A stretch of DNA of 64,000 nucleotides from Pseudomonas poae (GCF_001439785.1 NZ_JYLI01000010.1:124001-188000), one strand, 5' to 3'. Positions 46,108-55,880 are shown, counted from the stretch's first letter. The notes: a model not told the origin generated them from the letters alone. Numbers and translations: made by a program.

Positions 46108-47334
46108 TCAGTTCAAGACTTCGCTCAAGGGGATGAAGCTGACCCGGTCACCCATCGCCAGTGTGGTGCCCTCCAGCACTTCCACAAACCCCTCGGCCCA
46201 CGCCGCACTGCGCAGCACGCCGGAGCTCTGGTTGCGGTAGATGATCGCCCGGCCCTGTTCGATGCGCCCGCGCAGGTATTCGCGGCGATTGCCCGGCTTT
46301 GGCCAGACGAATCCCGCCGGTACGTCAAAACGCAGCGGCTCGACGTCGGGCACGCCCTGGCGGCGCAACAGGTAAGGCCGAGCGAGCAACGCAAAGGTCA
46401 CCAGGGTAGACGCCGGATTGCCGGGCAGGCCGATCACCGGCACGCCACGAAAATGTCCGAACGTCAGCGGCTTGCCGGGTTTGATCGCGAGCTTCCACAG
46501 GGCCAGTTCGCCCTCTTCACGCAGCGCGATGCCGAGGAAGTCCGCTTCGCCCACGGAGACCCCGCCGGTGGAGAGGATGAGGTCGACGCTGCCAAGGCCC
46601 GCCAGGCGTTCGCGGGTCTGTTCCAGATCGTCCGGCAGGATGCCGGTGTCGATCACTTCGCAGCCCATGCGCGTCAGCCAACTGCACAATACGCGGCGGT
46701 TGCTGTTGTAGATCTGGCCAGGGCCGAGGGGCAGCCCGGGTTCGATCAACTCATCGCCGGTCGACAGCACGGCCACGCGCACGCGGCGCACCACGTCCAG
46801 GCGATCACGCCCAAGCGAGGCAGCCAGCCCAAGTTCTATCGGGCTCAGGCGCGTGCCGGCGGCCAGCACCTGCTCACCGACAGTGGTTTCCTGGCCCTGG
46901 GGCCGGATGTTCTGCTGCACTTGCAACGGCTCGCTGAAGCTCACGCGTTCATCGAGGTGAACAACCGCGTTCTCCTGCATTTCGACGCAGTCGGCGCCCT
47001 CGGGCACCGGCGCCCCCGTGAAGATCCGTGCACAGGTGCCTGCCGCCAGCGGCGCCGGCGCCTGACCGGCGAAGATGCGCTGGCTCACCGCCAATGGCTC
47101 GCCGTTCCAGTCACTCAGGCGCAGCGCATAGCCGTCCATGGCGCTGTTGGGCCAGGGTGGCAGGTCGAGGGTGGACACCAAGTCCTGCGCCAGCACGCGG
47201 CCATCGCAGTCAGCCAGCGCCAGCACTTCGCGCTCGGTGATGCGCGCTGCGTCAGCCATCTCCAGCAAGCGTTGCAGGGCGTCTTCCACCGGCATCAGCG
47301 CACCAGTCTTGCCAGGCTTACCCACGTGATTCAC
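46108..47334 (-). CDS. moeA: molybdopterin molybdenumtransferase MoeA
   Basis: A 408-residue enzyme that inserts molybdate into adenylated molybdopterin. Visible are the N-terminal WPNSAMDGYALR, the MoCF-type domain with VAVLSTGDEL, LSTGGVSVGEADF and GLPGNPASTLV, and the C-terminal beta domain. It is read from GTG at 47334, overlapping moaB by 17 bases; an ATG 13 codons on (MPVEDALQRLL) is an alternative start. It acts with moaB and mobA beside it. Confidence 0.95.
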   Translation of the reverse strand: MNHVGKPGKTGALMPVEDALQRLLEMADAARITEREVLALADCDGRVLAQDLVSTLDLPPWPNSAMDGYALRLSDWNGEPLAVSQRIFAGQAPAPLAAGTCARIFTGAPVPEGADCVEMQENAVVHLDERVSFSEPLQVQQNIRPQGQETTVGEQVLAAGTRLSPIELGLAASLGRDRLDVVRRVRVAVLSTGDELIEPGLPLGPGQIYNSNRRVLCSWLTRMGCEVIDTGILPDDLEQTRERLAGLGSVDLILSTGGVSVGEADFLGIALREEGELALWKLAIKPGKPLTFGHFRGVPVIGLPGNPASTLVTFALLARPYLLRRQGVPDVEPLRFDVPAGFVWPKPGNRREYLRGRIEQGRAIIYRNQSSGVLRSAAWAEGFVEVLEGTTLAMGDRVSFIPLSEVLN

Positions 47335-47857
47335 AGGGTTCGGCCTGCTTCAAATGGGGCACGAAGTTGCAGGGGCGATGGCGGTTATCCAGTTGCTCGG
47401 CGAGGATGCCATCCCAGCCGGTGCGCACGGCATTGGTGGAGCCCGGCAGGCAGCACACCAGAGTGCCATTGGCCAGACCGGCCAGGGCGCGGGACTGCAC
47501 GGTGGAGGTGCCGATATCGACCACGGAAATCTGGCGGAACAGTTCGCCAAAGCCATCGACCTGCTTGTCGAGCAGGCAGCTTACGGCTTCGGGCGTGCTG
47601 TCGCGGCCAGTGAAGCCAGTGCCGCCGGTGATCAACACGACTTGCACGACGTCTTCGGCGATCCAGTGGGCCACCTGAGCGCGAATTTTATAGAGGTCGT
47701 CCTTGAGCAATACGCGTTCGGCCAGACGATGGCCGGCAGCGGTTAAACGGTCGACGAAGACCTGGCCCGAAGTGTCGGTGTCCAGGGTGCGAGTGTCACT
47801 GACGGTCAGTACGGCAATATTGAGGGGTACGAAAGGCGCATCAGCCTTGGCTTTCAT
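47318..47857 (-). CDS. moaB: molybdenum cofactor biosynthesis protein MoaB
   Basis: A 179-residue MogA/MoaB-type protein: [38 protein letters not shown] and [18 protein letters not shown]. It is likely the enzyme that adenylates molybdopterin before MoeA. The ATG start faces mobA, which begins 76 bases away on the other strand, so the Moco genes share a divergent promoter region. Confidence 0.93.
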   Translation of the reverse strand: MKAKADAPFVPLNIAVLTVSDTRTLDTDTSGQVFVDRLTAAGHRLAERVLLKDDLYKIRAQVAHWIAEDVVQVVLITGGTGFTGRDSTPEAVSCLLDKQVDGFGELFRQISVVDIGTSTVQSRALAGLANGTLVCCLPGSTNAVRTGWDGILAEQLDNRHRPCNFVPHLKQAEPCESRG

Positions 47858-47933
47858 GGCTCGGTCCGGTTGTCGAGGGAACAGCCCGGTGTTATATCAC
47901 AGGCCCCTGTTTAGCTGCCGCTGCGGAGCCGCC

Positions 47934-48536
47934 ATGTCTGTTGATTCTTCCCCCCTGCCCTGCTCAGTCCTGCTGCTGTCCGGAGGCCGCGGCCAGCGCA
48001 TGGGCGGTCAGGACAAGGGCTTGCTGGACTGGCGCGGCCTGCCCCTGATCGCCCACCTGCAGCGCCTGGTGCGCCCGTTCACTGATGATCTGATCATCTC
48101 GTGCAACCGCAACCAGGAACGGTACGCGCCGTATGCCGATCAATTGGTGAGCGATGACAGCGCCGATTTTCCCGGGCCCTTGACCGGAATCCGCGTAGGA
48201 CTGGCCGCCGCACGTCACGGGCATTTGCTGATACTGCCGTGCGACGTTCCGCAGATCGATGCGCATTTACTTGCCGACCTGCGTCAGATTGCGCAACGCA
48301 ATCCCAACCTTCCGGTCATGGTTCGTCACGGCGAGTTCTGGGAACCCTTGATCAGCATCATTCCAACAACCCTCAAGGACGAGGTGGAGCGGGCCTGGGA
48401 AAGCGGTGAGCGCAGCCCGCGCAGAGTCTTCCTGCAATGCGGTGCGATCGGCCTGCAATGCCCGGCCGATGACCCGCGCCTGGCCAACCTGAATACGCCG
48501 GACCTGTTGCTCCCGAGCCCCGGCGTGTCAGAATGA
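47934..48536 (+). CDS. mobA: molybdenum cofactor guanylyltransferase MobA
   Basis: A 200-residue nucleotidyltransferase with the GTP-binding [21 protein letters not shown] and the metal-site aspartates in LPCDVPQID. It joins GMP to Mo-molybdopterin to give the MGD cofactor used by DMSO-reductase family enzymes such as nitrate reductase and formate dehydrogenase. The ATG is at 47934; the in-frame extension runs antisense through moaB and is not real. Confidence 0.95.
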   Translation: MSVDSSPLPCSVLLLSGGRGQRMGGQDKGLLDWRGLPLIAHLQRLVRPFTDDLIISCNRNQERYAPYADQLVSDDSADFPGPLTGIRVGLAAARHGHLLILPCDVPQIDAHLLADLRQIAQRNPNLPVMVRHGEFWEPLISIIPTTLKDEVERAWESGERSPRRVFLQCGAIGLQCPADDPRLANLNTPDLLLPSPGVSE

Positions 48537-48617
48537 ACCTCGCACAAGGAACTTGCAGGCGTAGTACACGTCTCAAGGTCAGCCATTAAGAAGCAGTATT
48601 CTCTCGGAGACAAACTC

Positions 48618-48839
48618 ATGACTCAACGGACCATCGCCGCTCTCATGCTTGCACTGGGCCTTGCCACCCTCGCCGGTTGCGCCTCGCCGACAGTGATCAC
48701 CCTGAATGACGGTCGCGAAATCCAGGCCGTCGATACCCCGTCGTTCGACAAGTCTTCGGGCTTCTACGAGTTCGAACAACTGGACGGCAAGCGCACCCGC
48801 CTGAATAAAGATCAGGTTCGCACCGTTAAAGAGCTGTAA
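48618..48839 (+). CDS. YgdI/YgdR-family small lipoprotein
   Basis: A 73-residue lipoprotein with lipobox LAGC and a mature SH3-like domain: SPTVITLNDGREIQAVDTPSFDK split over strands, YEFEQLDGKRTRLNKDQV. This is the YgdI/YgdR pattern of unknown function. It has GGAGA just upstream of the ATG and is followed by a terminator. It also follows mobA in P. aeruginosa. Confidence 0.88.
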   Translation: MTQRTIAALMLALGLATLAGCASPTVITLNDGREIQAVDTPSFDKSSGFYEFEQLDGKRTRLNKDQVRTVKEL

Positions 48840-48855
48840 GCCACGGCTTGCACAC

Positions 48856-48883
48856 AAGGCCCGCCTCGCGCGGGCCTTTTCGT
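48856..48883 (+). terminator. intrinsic terminator of the YgdR-like lipoprotein gene
   Basis: Stem aaggcccgc/gcgggcctt with a short loop and a TTTT tail. It lies between convergent genes and may serve both. Confidence 0.88.
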
Positions 48884-48892
48884 ATGCGCGGG

Positions 48893-49783
48893 TTACCAGT
48901 CGAGGGTGATATCGCTGCGAAAGCTGCGAAGTTGCCCGGTGACCGGGTCGATAAACCGTACGCCCTGGGCCAGCAGCTTGAGAGGGTTGGCGTAGTCGTC
49001 CTCGGCATCCTTGACCACGTCCGGATAGAACGGATCATTGCAGATACTCGCGCCGAGCGCGGTCATGTGTACGCGCAGCTGGTGCTTCTTGCCGGTGACG
49101 GGAAACAGGCCGTAACGCCATAACCCGGCATTCTTTTCGCGCACTTGCACCGACGTTTCGGTATTGCTGACGCCAGGCCCTTCCTGCATGCGAAAGAACG
49201 GTTCGCCCTCCACGAGACGACTTTTGTGCACCAGAGGAAAGACGAGATTCGGTAAGGCAGGGGCGATGGCTTCGTAGAATTTGTCGATGCGCCGCGTGGG
49301 AAACAGTTGCTGATAGGCCGAGCGGCTCTGAGGGTTGGCAGAAAACAGCACCAGCCCGGCGGTGTGTCGGTCAATCCGATGCAAGGGCACCAGCGACGGG
49401 TTGTCCAGGCGATGAATCAGACGGCGTAACAGGGTCTGTTCGACGTACTCACCGGCGGGCGTCACCGGCAAAAAATGCGGTTTGTCGGCGACCACCAGAT
49501 GCTCGTCGGCGTAGAGGATGGTTTCCTGCACCGGAATCACTTTCTCGTTGGGTACTTCACGAAAGTAATGGATGCACAGCCCTTCCCTGTATGGCAGTTG
49601 CGTGTCGATCGGCTTGCCATTGCTGTCCAGCACCCGGCCACGGGCAATGCGGTCAAGCCATTGCTCACGGCTGATCGCCGGGAAATGCGCGCACAGGCAT
49701 TCAAGCACCGTCGGCCAACGGCCGGGGGGCAAATACAAGGTACTGGCTTGGTGCCGGGAAGCAGAAAAACCTGAAGTGGACAT
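48893..49783 (-). CDS. RluA-family pseudouridine synthase
   Basis: A 296-residue protein. The catalytic motif HRIDRHTAGLVLFSA holds the nucleophilic Asp, and VTGKKHQLRVHMTALG is the second family motif. An N-terminal part of about 85 residues could be S4-like (LDRIARGRVLDSNGKPID). It modifies uridine in rRNA or tRNA; the exact site is unknown. The start is the ATG at 49783, because the upstream frame runs through the next gene in antiframe. It is convergent with the YgdR-like gene. Confidence 0.88.
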   Translation of the reverse strand: MSTSGFSASRHQASTLYLPPGRWPTVLECLCAHFPAISREQWLDRIARGRVLDSNGKPIDTQLPYREGLCIHYFREVPNEKVIPVQETILYADEHLVVADKPHFLPVTPAGEYVEQTLLRRLIHRLDNPSLVPLHRIDRHTAGLVLFSANPQSRSAYQQLFPTRRIDKFYEAIAPALPNLVFPLVHKSRLVEGEPFFRMQEGPGVSNTETSVQVREKNAGLWRYGLFPVTGKKHQLRVHMTALGASICNDPFYPDVVKDAEDDYANPLKLLAQGVRFIDPVTGQLRSFRSDITLDW

Positions 49784-49850
49784 GCGTAAGGCCTTGACTG
49801 AAACAGCTGGCATTATCCCGCATGGAGCGGGATTGAGCCTAGGGCAGATC

Positions 49851-50186
49851 TCAGGCCTTGGCCAATTGCGCACGCAGAACCGGTGAAGCACTGGCCGCTT
49901 CGGTGAATTCCTTGAGCCAGCGCAACACGTCCACCGCTTCCCAGCGGCCAGGATCGTAGAGCGCGTATAACAAGCCCTGGTAACCCACCACATCCAGCTG
50001 CTTGTGATAACCGGCGCGCTGAAACAGTGCCTCGATTTCCGCAAAGCAGGTGTTGAAATGCACTTTGTTAAACGGCGTCTTGCCTTCCGTGACCAAGCCA
50101 TCCAGGCGCAGCTCGTTCACCGCATCGCGCACGATGTCGGCGGACATGCGATTGACGCTGCTTTTCAATTGTTCAACATTCACCAC
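49851..50186 (-). CDS. conserved hypothetical protein
   Basis: A 111-residue soluble protein, mostly alpha-helical by composition: LKSSVNRMSADIVRDAVNELRL, a loop FNKVHFNTCFAEIEALF, and a C-terminal helix FTEAASASPVLRAQLAKA. It is read from a GTG pair at 50184-50186 with gaggga upstream. It lies 67 bases before the pseudouridine synthase on the same strand and 74 after the glutaredoxin-like gene. I do not recognise the family. Confidence 0.7.
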   Translation of the reverse strand: MVNVEQLKSSVNRMSADIVRDAVNELRLDGLVTEGKTPFNKVHFNTCFAEIEALFQRAGYHKQLDVVGYQGLLYALYDPGRWEAVDVLRWLKEFTEAASASPVLRAQLAKA

Positions 50187-50260
50187 GGGCGTTCCCTCAA
50201 TTCAATCGCTGTACAAACATACAGTAAAGTAATATTCGGAAATCCGCCATGGGCTGCATG

Positions 50261-50497
50261 TCAGCCAAGGAAGGCAACCACTTGGGCGGTGTCGAACGGC
50301 CAATCCAGTTCGGCGCCCGTGTCCACCCGGCGAAGTACCGGAATCCTTAGGCCGTAAAGGTCGGTAAGGTCCTGGGGAGCGGTGATATCCACTCGTTCCA
50401 CCCACAACCCATGTTCGACCAACGGTATGATTTGGGCCTCGGCTATCTCACACAGGTGGCAACCCAGGGTGCCGAACAGCTGGCATTCAGGCAGCAT
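50261..50497 (-). CDS. glutaredoxin-like protein (DUF836)
   Basis: A 78-residue thioredoxin-fold protein with the CxxC site GCHLCEIA near the N-terminus and a cis-proline loop (RIPVLRRVDTGAELDWPFD). It belongs to the short glutaredoxin-like DUF836 family, probably a thiol redox protein in the cytoplasm. The partner is unknown. Confidence 0.88.
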   Translation of the reverse strand: MLPECQLFGTLGCHLCEIAEAQIIPLVEHGLWVERVDITAPQDLTDLYGLRIPVLRRVDTGAELDWPFDTAQVVAFLG

Positions 50498-50717
50498 GGT
50501 GCAGGGGACCTGATCGAAAAACAGGCGATCATTTTAAGCGCTTCATTCATTCAGCACAGCCTTGCAAAGTTCACGGCCCGCCCGCCCACATTCAGCGCAA
50601 CCGCGAAGCCTGCGCACCAAGGTACGACAAAAGCTTCAGCAGACAATTACACTGAACCTTCGGCAACGCCCGCGACTCGAAACCACACGTACCGATCAGC
50701 CAATCACGGAGATAACC

Positions 50718-51032
50718 ATGGCCAGAAAAACAGCACAGACCGCCCAAGAGATCCTCATGGCGGATTTTCAAACCCTGGTGAGCGATACCGAAAAGTTGCT
50801 GGACGACACCGCAATCCTCGCCGGCGACCAGGCTGATGAGCTGCGCAGCAAGATTCACGAGAGCCTGCTCAAGGCGCGCGAAACCCTGCAAGCCACCGAG
50901 GACTCCCTTCGCGAGCGCGGGCAGGCGGCCGTTACCGCGACTGAGGATTACGTGCAGGCCAACCCTTGGCAGTCTGTCGGTATTGCTGCCGGCGTTGGCT
51001 TTTTGATCGGTCTGCTGGCTACAAGGCGCTAA
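50718..51032 (+). CDS. DUF883 family protein, YqjD/ElaB-like
   Basis: A 104-residue protein with a long amphipathic helix rich in Glu/Lys/Ala (SDTEKLLDDTAILAGDQADEL then RSKIHESLLKARETLQATED) and a C-terminal membrane anchor with VGIAAGVGFLIGLLATRR. ElaB/YqjD proteins tether ribosomes to the inner membrane in stationary phase in E. coli. The start is the ATG at 50718 with ggagat upstream. It is first in a three-gene operon, as in E. coli yqjDEK. Confidence 0.9.
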   Translation: MARKTAQTAQEILMADFQTLVSDTEKLLDDTAILAGDQADELRSKIHESLLKARETLQATEDSLRERGQAAVTATEDYVQANPWQSVGIAAGVGFLIGLLATRR

Positions 51033-51035
51033 ATC

Positions 51036-51425
51036 ATGGCTATCGGCGAAAGCGGCTCGTCCACGGGCCAAGGTTCGACTTCACGACGTCTGGGCGCAGC
51101 CGTACTGGGCTTGCTGCACAGTCACGTCGAGTTGTTCGGCATCGAATTGCAGGAACAGAAAGCCCGTACCGTCAGCCTGTTGCTGTTCGCCGGTCTGGCG
51201 CTGGTGTTTGCGCTGCTGTTACTGGTGGGGCTGTCGACGCTGGTGATGATCCTGGTGTGGGACACGGGTTATCGCCTGACCGGCATCATCTGCCTGTGTG
51301 TGTTCTACAGCCTGGCTGCAGCCTTCTGCGGGGTGCGTTTGAAAGCGGCGGTATTCGATGAATCCACGCCGTTCCACGCCACCCTCGAAGAGCTGGCCAA
51401 TGATCGGGAGCGCCTGTTGCCATGA
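51036..51425 (+). CDS. YqjE-like membrane protein (phage holin superfamily fold)
   Basis: A 129-residue protein with two hydrophobic helices (LLLFAGLALVFALLLLVGLS and IICLCVFYSLAAAFCGV) and an N-terminal helix LLHSHVELFGIELQEQKAR. It is the YqjE family, named holin-like but not phage here. It follows the DUF883 gene after 3 bases and overlaps the next by 4. Confidence 0.88.
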   Translation: MAIGESGSSTGQGSTSRRLGAAVLGLLHSHVELFGIELQEQKARTVSLLLFAGLALVFALLLLVGLSTLVMILVWDTGYRLTGIICLCVFYSLAAAFCGVRLKAAVFDESTPFHATLEELANDRERLLP

Positions 51426-51763
51426 GCCGCAATGAAGTTGTAAACACCGACTCCCGCCGCGACATGCGCAAGGCATTGATTCGCCTGCGCATGGAAATGC
51501 ACCGGCAGGAGATTCGCCACGAATCCCAGCAATTGATGGCGCCCCTGCACAAGATGCGCGACATGCGCCACAACTGGCAGGACAGCCTGGGCGTGAAACA
51601 CGCGCCACTGTGGGGTATGGCAGCCGTCACCCTCATGGGGTTCTTCACCGGCAAGGGCGCCAAAAGCGGCAGCATCAGCAGCGTGACGCGCCTGGTGCGA
51701 CTGGGCGCCGGCCTGATCCCGCTGATCAAACTGGCGATGGCGGGTGCTTCACGCAAACGCTGA
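51422..51763 (+). CDS. YqjK-like protein, third gene of the yqjDE-type operon
   Basis: A 113-residue basic protein. A charged helical N-terminal half (RKALIRLRMEMHRQEIRHES) is followed by two weak hydrophobic stretches (LWGMAAVTLMGFFTG; GAGLIPLIKLAMAG). Position and composition match YqjK of the E. coli operon; homology is weak by eye. The operon ends in a terminator. Confidence 0.72.
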   Translation: MSRNEVVNTDSRRDMRKALIRLRMEMHRQEIRHESQQLMAPLHKMRDMRHNWQDSLGVKHAPLWGMAAVTLMGFFTGKGAKSGSISSVTRLVRLGAGLIPLIKLAMAGASRKR

Positions 51764-51805
51764 GCGCTGCTGGCTGCATTCTTGCAAGCATCTTCAGAGA
51801 TAGAA

Positions 51806-51843
51806 ACGGCCCGGCCTCGATATCGAGAGCCGGGCCTTTTTTT
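51806..51843 (+). terminator. intrinsic terminator of the yqjDEK-like operon
   Basis: A GC-rich stem ggcccggc/gccgggcc extended by ctcgatatcgag in the loop, with a run of seven T, 45 bases after the last stop. Confidence 0.9.
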
Positions 51844-51865
51844 GCCCACGTGCTAAGGAGGCCCC

Positions 51866-53029
51866 GTGATCGACGGGCAACCGCTCGCCTGTTTCCAACC
51901 GTTTATCGATACCGCCACCGGACGCATTGCCGGCGTCGAAGCCTTGGGCCGCCTGCGCCAGGCTGACGGGAGCCTGCAATCGGTGGGCCCGCTGTTTGCC
52001 GACCCACGCACGCCGGGGGCGGCCTTGCGTCGCCTGGACCGGCGGATCCGCGACAACGCCCTGAGCCGCCTGCATGAAGCGCCGCAGGACTGGTTCCTGA
52101 GCCTGAATATCTCGCCACGCTGGATCAATCGCCTGCGCCCAGGCCAGGCGCTGCCGAGTCTGAAACAGCTGCAGAGCCACGCTGTCGACCCACGACGCAT
52201 CGTGTTCGAGATCACCGAGCTGGGCGGCGATATCCAGCGCCTGGCCGATGTAGTGGTGCGTTACCGCGAGGCCGGTGCGCGTATCGCCATTGATGACTTT
52301 GGCGCCGGCTATTCCCAGCTCGACCGGGTGCTGGCGTTGCAACCGGACATCCTCAAGCTGGACATGCGGCTGTTCCAGGCGGCGGCCGAAGGCGGGCCAA
52401 GCAGCGATGTGGTGCGGGCACTGGCGCAGATGGCGGAAAAAACCGGCTGCTGGATCATCGCCGAAGGCGTGGAAACCGAAGCCCAGTTGAGCTTCGCTCT
52501 GGAATGCGGCTCGCGCTATGTGCAAGGCTACCTGTTCGCCCAGGCGCAGCTGGACTGGTTCGCCACCGACACCTTCGTGCCGCGCTTTGCCCACCTGCGC
52601 AACGCGTACGTGCGGCAGAAGCTGGCAGAACGCGGGCGCATCATGCACCTGCGCGAGCAATTGACGCAACTGATGAGCATCCTGCAGAGCTGGGCCCAGG
52701 GCCAGGCGCCGCTGGACCAATTACCGCCCATGGCGGCCTTCCCCTGGCTGTTGCGGTTCTACCAGTGCGACCGCCACGGCACCCAACTGACACCCAATAT
52801 CGAATGGCGCGAGTCTGCCTGGCAGGGCGACAGCCGCTACCTGGGCCACAACTGGTCATGGCGTCCGTACTTCTACCACTTGCTTGCCGAAGGCTGGGAA
52901 GAGCGGCGCCTGATCCTTTCGTCGACCTACCGCGACGCCACCACCAACCAATACTGCCTCACGGCCGGACAATTCTTCGACAACGGTCAGCGTTTGCTGT
53001 TAATCGACATCGATGCGGCCGGCCTGTAG
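51866..53029 (+). CDS. EAL-domain c-di-GMP phosphodiesterase with C-terminal sensory domain
   Basis: A 387-residue protein. The EAL domain (about 5-235) has all catalytic residues I can place: Glu25 (EALGR), Asn81, Glu115 (FEIT), Asp143/144 (DDFGAG), Lys164, Glu200 and Gln220. It should hydrolyse c-di-GMP to pGpG. The C-terminal 150 residues resemble the PAS/Cache-like domain attached to YkuI-type EAL proteins ([19 protein letters not shown]) and may bind a cytosolic ligand. The start is GTG at 51866 with a perfect aaggagg 5 bases before. It lies just upstream of dgt. Confidence 0.9.
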   Translation: MIDGQPLACFQPFIDTATGRIAGVEALGRLRQADGSLQSVGPLFADPRTPGAALRRLDRRIRDNALSRLHEAPQDWFLSLNISPRWINRLRPGQALPSLKQLQSHAVDPRRIVFEITELGGDIQRLADVVVRYREAGARIAIDDFGAGYSQLDRVLALQPDILKLDMRLFQAAAEGGPSSDVVRALAQMAEKTGCWIIAEGVETEAQLSFALECGSRYVQGYLFAQAQLDWFATDTFVPRFAHLRNAYVRQKLAERGRIMHLREQLTQLMSILQSWAQGQAPLDQLPPMAAFPWLLRFYQCDRHGTQLTPNIEWRESAWQGDSRYLGHNWSWRPYFYHLLAEGWEERRLILSSTYRDATTNQYCLTAGQFFDNGQRLLLIDIDAAGL

Positions 53030-53100
53030 ATTTTTGCTTGCCCCGCCAGGGCGGAAACGTGAAGCTGGGCGGGTCATTCACCGCACGGAGAGTAACCGCC

Positions 53101-54432
53101 TTGGATTGGCCCACCCTGCTGACCCGCGAACGTCTTGGAAAACCCCTGCACAGCCCGGAAGAACTAGGCCGCAGCCCGTTTCACAAAGACCATGACCGCA
53201 TCATTTTCTCCGGCGCATTTCGCCGCCTGGGCCGCAAGACCCAGGTGCACCCCGTGTCGAGTAACGACCACATCCACACGCGCCTGACCCACTCCCTGGA
53301 AGTCAGTTGCGTGGGCCGCTCCCTGGGCATGCGCGTGGGCGAAACCCTGCGCAGCGCCCTGCCCGACTGGTGCGACCCGAGCGACCTGGGCATGGTGGTG
53401 CAATCGGCCTGCCTGGCTCACGACATCGGCAACCCGCCATTTGGCCATTCCGGCGAAGATGCCATCCGCCACTGGTTCCAGCAGGCCGCAGGCCGCGGCT
53501 GGCTGGACGATATGAGCGGCGCCGAGCGCAACGATTTCCTCAATTTCGAAGGCAATGCCCAGGGCTTTCGCGTACTCACCCAGTTGGAATATCACCAGTT
53601 CGACGGTGGCACTCGCCTGACCTACGCCACCTTGGGCACCTACCTGAAATACCCCTGGACCGCACGTCACGCCGACGCCCTGGGCTATAAAAAGCACAAG
53701 TTCGGTTGTTACCAGAGCGAGTTGCCGATTCTGGAACAGATCGCCCACAAGCTCGGTCTGCCGCAACTTGAGGAACAACGCTGGGCTCGCCACCCGCTGG
53801 TTTACCTGATGGAGGCCGCCGACGACATCTGCTACGCCTTGATCGACCTCGAAGACGGCCTGGAAATGGAGCTGCTGGAATACGCCGAGGTCGAGTCATT
53901 GCTGCTCGACCTGGTGGGCGACGACCTGCCGCAGACCTACCGGCAGCTGGGTGCCGAGGATTCGCGGCGGCGCAAGCTGGCAATCCTGCGTGGCAAGGCC
54001 ATCGAACATCTCACCAACGCTGCGGCGCGCGCCTTCGTTGAGCAGCAGGACGCCTTGTTGGCCGGTACCCTGCCGGGCGATCTGGTGGAGCACATGCACG
54101 GCCCGGCCAAGCGCTGCGTACTGGATGCCAAGGACATGGCGCGCAAGAAAATATTCCAGGACAAGCGCAAGACCCTGCATGAAATCGGCGCCTACACCAC
54201 GCTGGAAATCCTGCTGAACGCTTTTTGCGGTGCCGCACTGGAGCAGCATGGCGGACGCACGCCGTCGTTCAAGAACCGGCGCATCCTTGACCTGCTGGGC
54301 AACAGCGCGCCGGACCCGGCCTGGTCGCTGCACGCTTCTTTCCTGCGAATGATCGACTTTATCGCCGGCATGACCGACAGCTACGCCACGCAAATGGCAC
54401 GGGAGATGACTGGGCGTTCGAGTCCGAAGTGA
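53101..54432 (+). CDS. dgt: deoxyguanosinetriphosphate triphosphohydrolase-like protein
   Basis: A 443-residue HD-domain dNTPase. Metal ligands are His64 (RLTHSLEVS) and His107-Asp108 ([11 protein letters not shown]). It cuts dGTP (and perhaps other dNTPs) to nucleoside and triphosphate. It begins with TTG at 53101 ([15 protein letters not shown]), preceded by cggag; the longer frame upstream runs inside the EAL gene in another frame and is not real. Confidence 0.93.
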   Translation: MDWPTLLTRERLGKPLHSPEELGRSPFHKDHDRIIFSGAFRRLGRKTQVHPVSSNDHIHTRLTHSLEVSCVGRSLGMRVGETLRSALPDWCDPSDLGMVVQSACLAHDIGNPPFGHSGEDAIRHWFQQAAGRGWLDDMSGAERNDFLNFEGNAQGFRVLTQLEYHQFDGGTRLTYATLGTYLKYPWTARHADALGYKKHKFGCYQSELPILEQIAHKLGLPQLEEQRWARHPLVYLMEAADDICYALIDLEDGLEMELLEYAEVESLLLDLVGDDLPQTYRQLGAEDSRRRKLAILRGKAIEHLTNAAARAFVEQQDALLAGTLPGDLVEHMHGPAKRCVLDAKDMARKKIFQDKRKTLHEIGAYTTLEILLNAFCGAALEQHGGRTPSFKNRRILDLLGNSAPDPAWSLHASFLRMIDFIAGMTDSYATQMAREMTGRSSPK

Positions 54433-54601
54433 CCCTGGGATCAAGCCGCCTGTTGTGTGAGCAGAAATTGCCTACAGAGCTAACAGAGCGGCCTGATCGA
54501 ATTCGCGCAGTTATCCAAAGAATAATTGCGCAAGCTTCTGGCCGACTCAGCGAGTCATTCCCAAGCCCCCTATCGACGATTGACTTCCCCGTGTGCCTTC
54601 C

Positions 54602-54997
54602 ATGCCCGCTCGCACCGTTCGCATCCTGTTGGTGGAGGATCATCCCTTTCAACTCCTGGCCACCCAATGTCTGCTCAAAAGCTTCGGCTTCGAGCACCTG
54701 ACCCTCGCAGAAAACGCTGAACAAGCCATCCATTCGATGTGCGCGGCCAACGCCCCTTTCGATCTCATGCTCTGCGACCAATGCCTGCCTGACCTGCCGG
54801 GGCTGGAGCTGGTGGAAATTGCCAGCCGCCAGCATTTCATCACCTCAGCCATTCTTCTGAGCGGGCTACCGGCAGTGGAGCTATCGAGCCTTACCGTACA
54901 GGCTTTGCAACGCGGCCTGCCCATCCTGGGTTACTTGCCCAAGCCATTAAATAAAGACGAACTTTCCGTTCTGATGGCGCCGCTACTTCAACGCTGA
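54602..54997 (+). CDS. stand-alone receiver domain protein, RocR-receiver-like
   Basis: A 131-residue CheY-like protein: acidic pair Glu12-Asp13 (VEDHPFQLLAT), phospho-acceptor Asp59 (LMLCDQCLPDLPG), and Lys114 (GYLPKPLNK). The EDHPFQ start and the GYLPKPL end resemble the receiver of the P. aeruginosa EAL regulator RocR, but no EAL domain follows. It lies upstream of a LuxR-type regulator and BvgS-like kinase and so may be a phosphate sink or a cut-down output arm. A GTG 3 codons upstream is an alternative start. Confidence 0.85.
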   Translation: MPARTVRILLVEDHPFQLLATQCLLKSFGFEHLTLAENAEQAIHSMCAANAPFDLMLCDQCLPDLPGLELVEIASRQHFITSAILLSGLPAVELSSLTVQALQRGLPILGYLPKPLNKDELSVLMAPLLQR

Positions 54998-55253
54998 ATG
55001 TAGGACTTTAAACATCAAGCTGCGCGAACCCATGAGTTGAAAAACTAACGACCTCATCTCGCACTGCCAGTGAAGTTTTCTAATCATAATTTGCTTACAC
55101 CAGACACTACAACGCCTTACCGCTGCGTAGGTTGCCACCTCTTTTCATGTAGGAATTTTCCTGTTTTATACCTGTCACCCCCAAGGCTCATGCTCCCCCC
55201 TCATCTTCTGAGCTAATGTGCCCGCTTTATTTGCACTCGCATGGAATGAGATT
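54998..55253. other. AT-rich spacer, no gene seen
   Basis: 256 bases that are visibly more AT-rich than the flanks. It must hold the promoter of the regulator-kinase pair. I see no clear repeat, hairpin or open frame. Confidence 0.5.
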
Positions 55254-55880
55254 ATGAACACCGTTTTTATCATTGATGATCATCCCGTTATCAGGCTGGC
55301 GATTCGAATGTTGCTGGAGCATGAAGGTTATAAAGTCGTCGGTGAAACGGATAATGGCTGCGACGCCATACAGATGGTGCGCGAATGCATGCCCGACCTG
55401 ATCATTCTGGATATCAGTATCCCGAAACTGGATGGCCTGGAGGTGCTCTGCCGTTTCAACGCCATGAACACGTCGATGAAGACCCTGATCCTCACGGCCC
55501 AGTGCCCGACCCTGTTCGCCACACGCTGCATGCGCTCAGGTGCCGACGGCTATGTGTGCAAAGAGGGTGACCTGAGTGAACTGCTGAGCGCCATCCGTGC
55601 CGTGCTGTCCGGTTACAACTACTTTCCCAGCCAGGCATTGAACGCCGGCAACGTGGACGGCAACGACACCGAGGAACTTGAATTATTTAAAATGGTAAAT
55701 GACCGGGAACTGATGGTCTTGCAACTTTTTGCACAGGGTCGCACTAACAAGGAAATAGCTAAAGGTATGTTTTTAAGTAATAAAACCGTAAGCACTTATA
55801 AAAAACGACTCATGCAAAAATTGAAAGCGAAGTCCTTGGTAGAACTTATCGAGATGGCAAAACGAAACGCGCTAGTGTGA
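55254..55880 (+). CDS. LuxR/NarL-family response regulator (BvgA/RocA-like)
   Basis: A 208-residue regulator. The receiver domain (1-120) has Asp8-Asp9, the phospho-acceptor Asp53 (LIILDISIP) and Lys103. The C-terminal LuxR helix-turn-helix is in 140-205 (LQLFAQGRTNKEIAKGMFLS, KTVSTYKKRLMQKLKAKSLV). It resembles BvgA/EvgA and P. aeruginosa RocA. The 3' third is AT-rich, unlike its neighbours. Its stop overlaps the kinase start by 4 bases (GTGA), so they form a two-component pair. Confidence 0.92.
   Translation: MNTVFIIDDHPVIRLAIRMLLEHEGYKVVGETDNGCDAIQMVRECMPDLIILDISIPKLDGLEVLCRFNAMNTSMKTLILTAQCPTLFATRCMRSGADGYVCKEGDLSELLSAIRAVLSGYNYFPSQALNAGNVDGNDTEELELFKMVNDRELMVLQLFAQGRTNKEIAKGMFLSNKTVSTYKKRLMQKLKAKSLVELIEMAKRNALV

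Noticed and set aside
47703..47933. N-terminal extension of mobA
   Set aside because: It lies antisense to moaB and lacks homology; MobA begins at the ATG at 47934.
51036..51425. Holin-like protein as a sign of prophage
   Set aside because: It is a YqjE-type protein in a yqjDEK-like operon; no phage structural, integrase or lysin genes are near.
52504..53100. N-terminal extension of dgt of about 200 residues
   Set aside because: It runs out of frame inside the EAL gene, and the Dgt family begins at [14 protein letters not shown].
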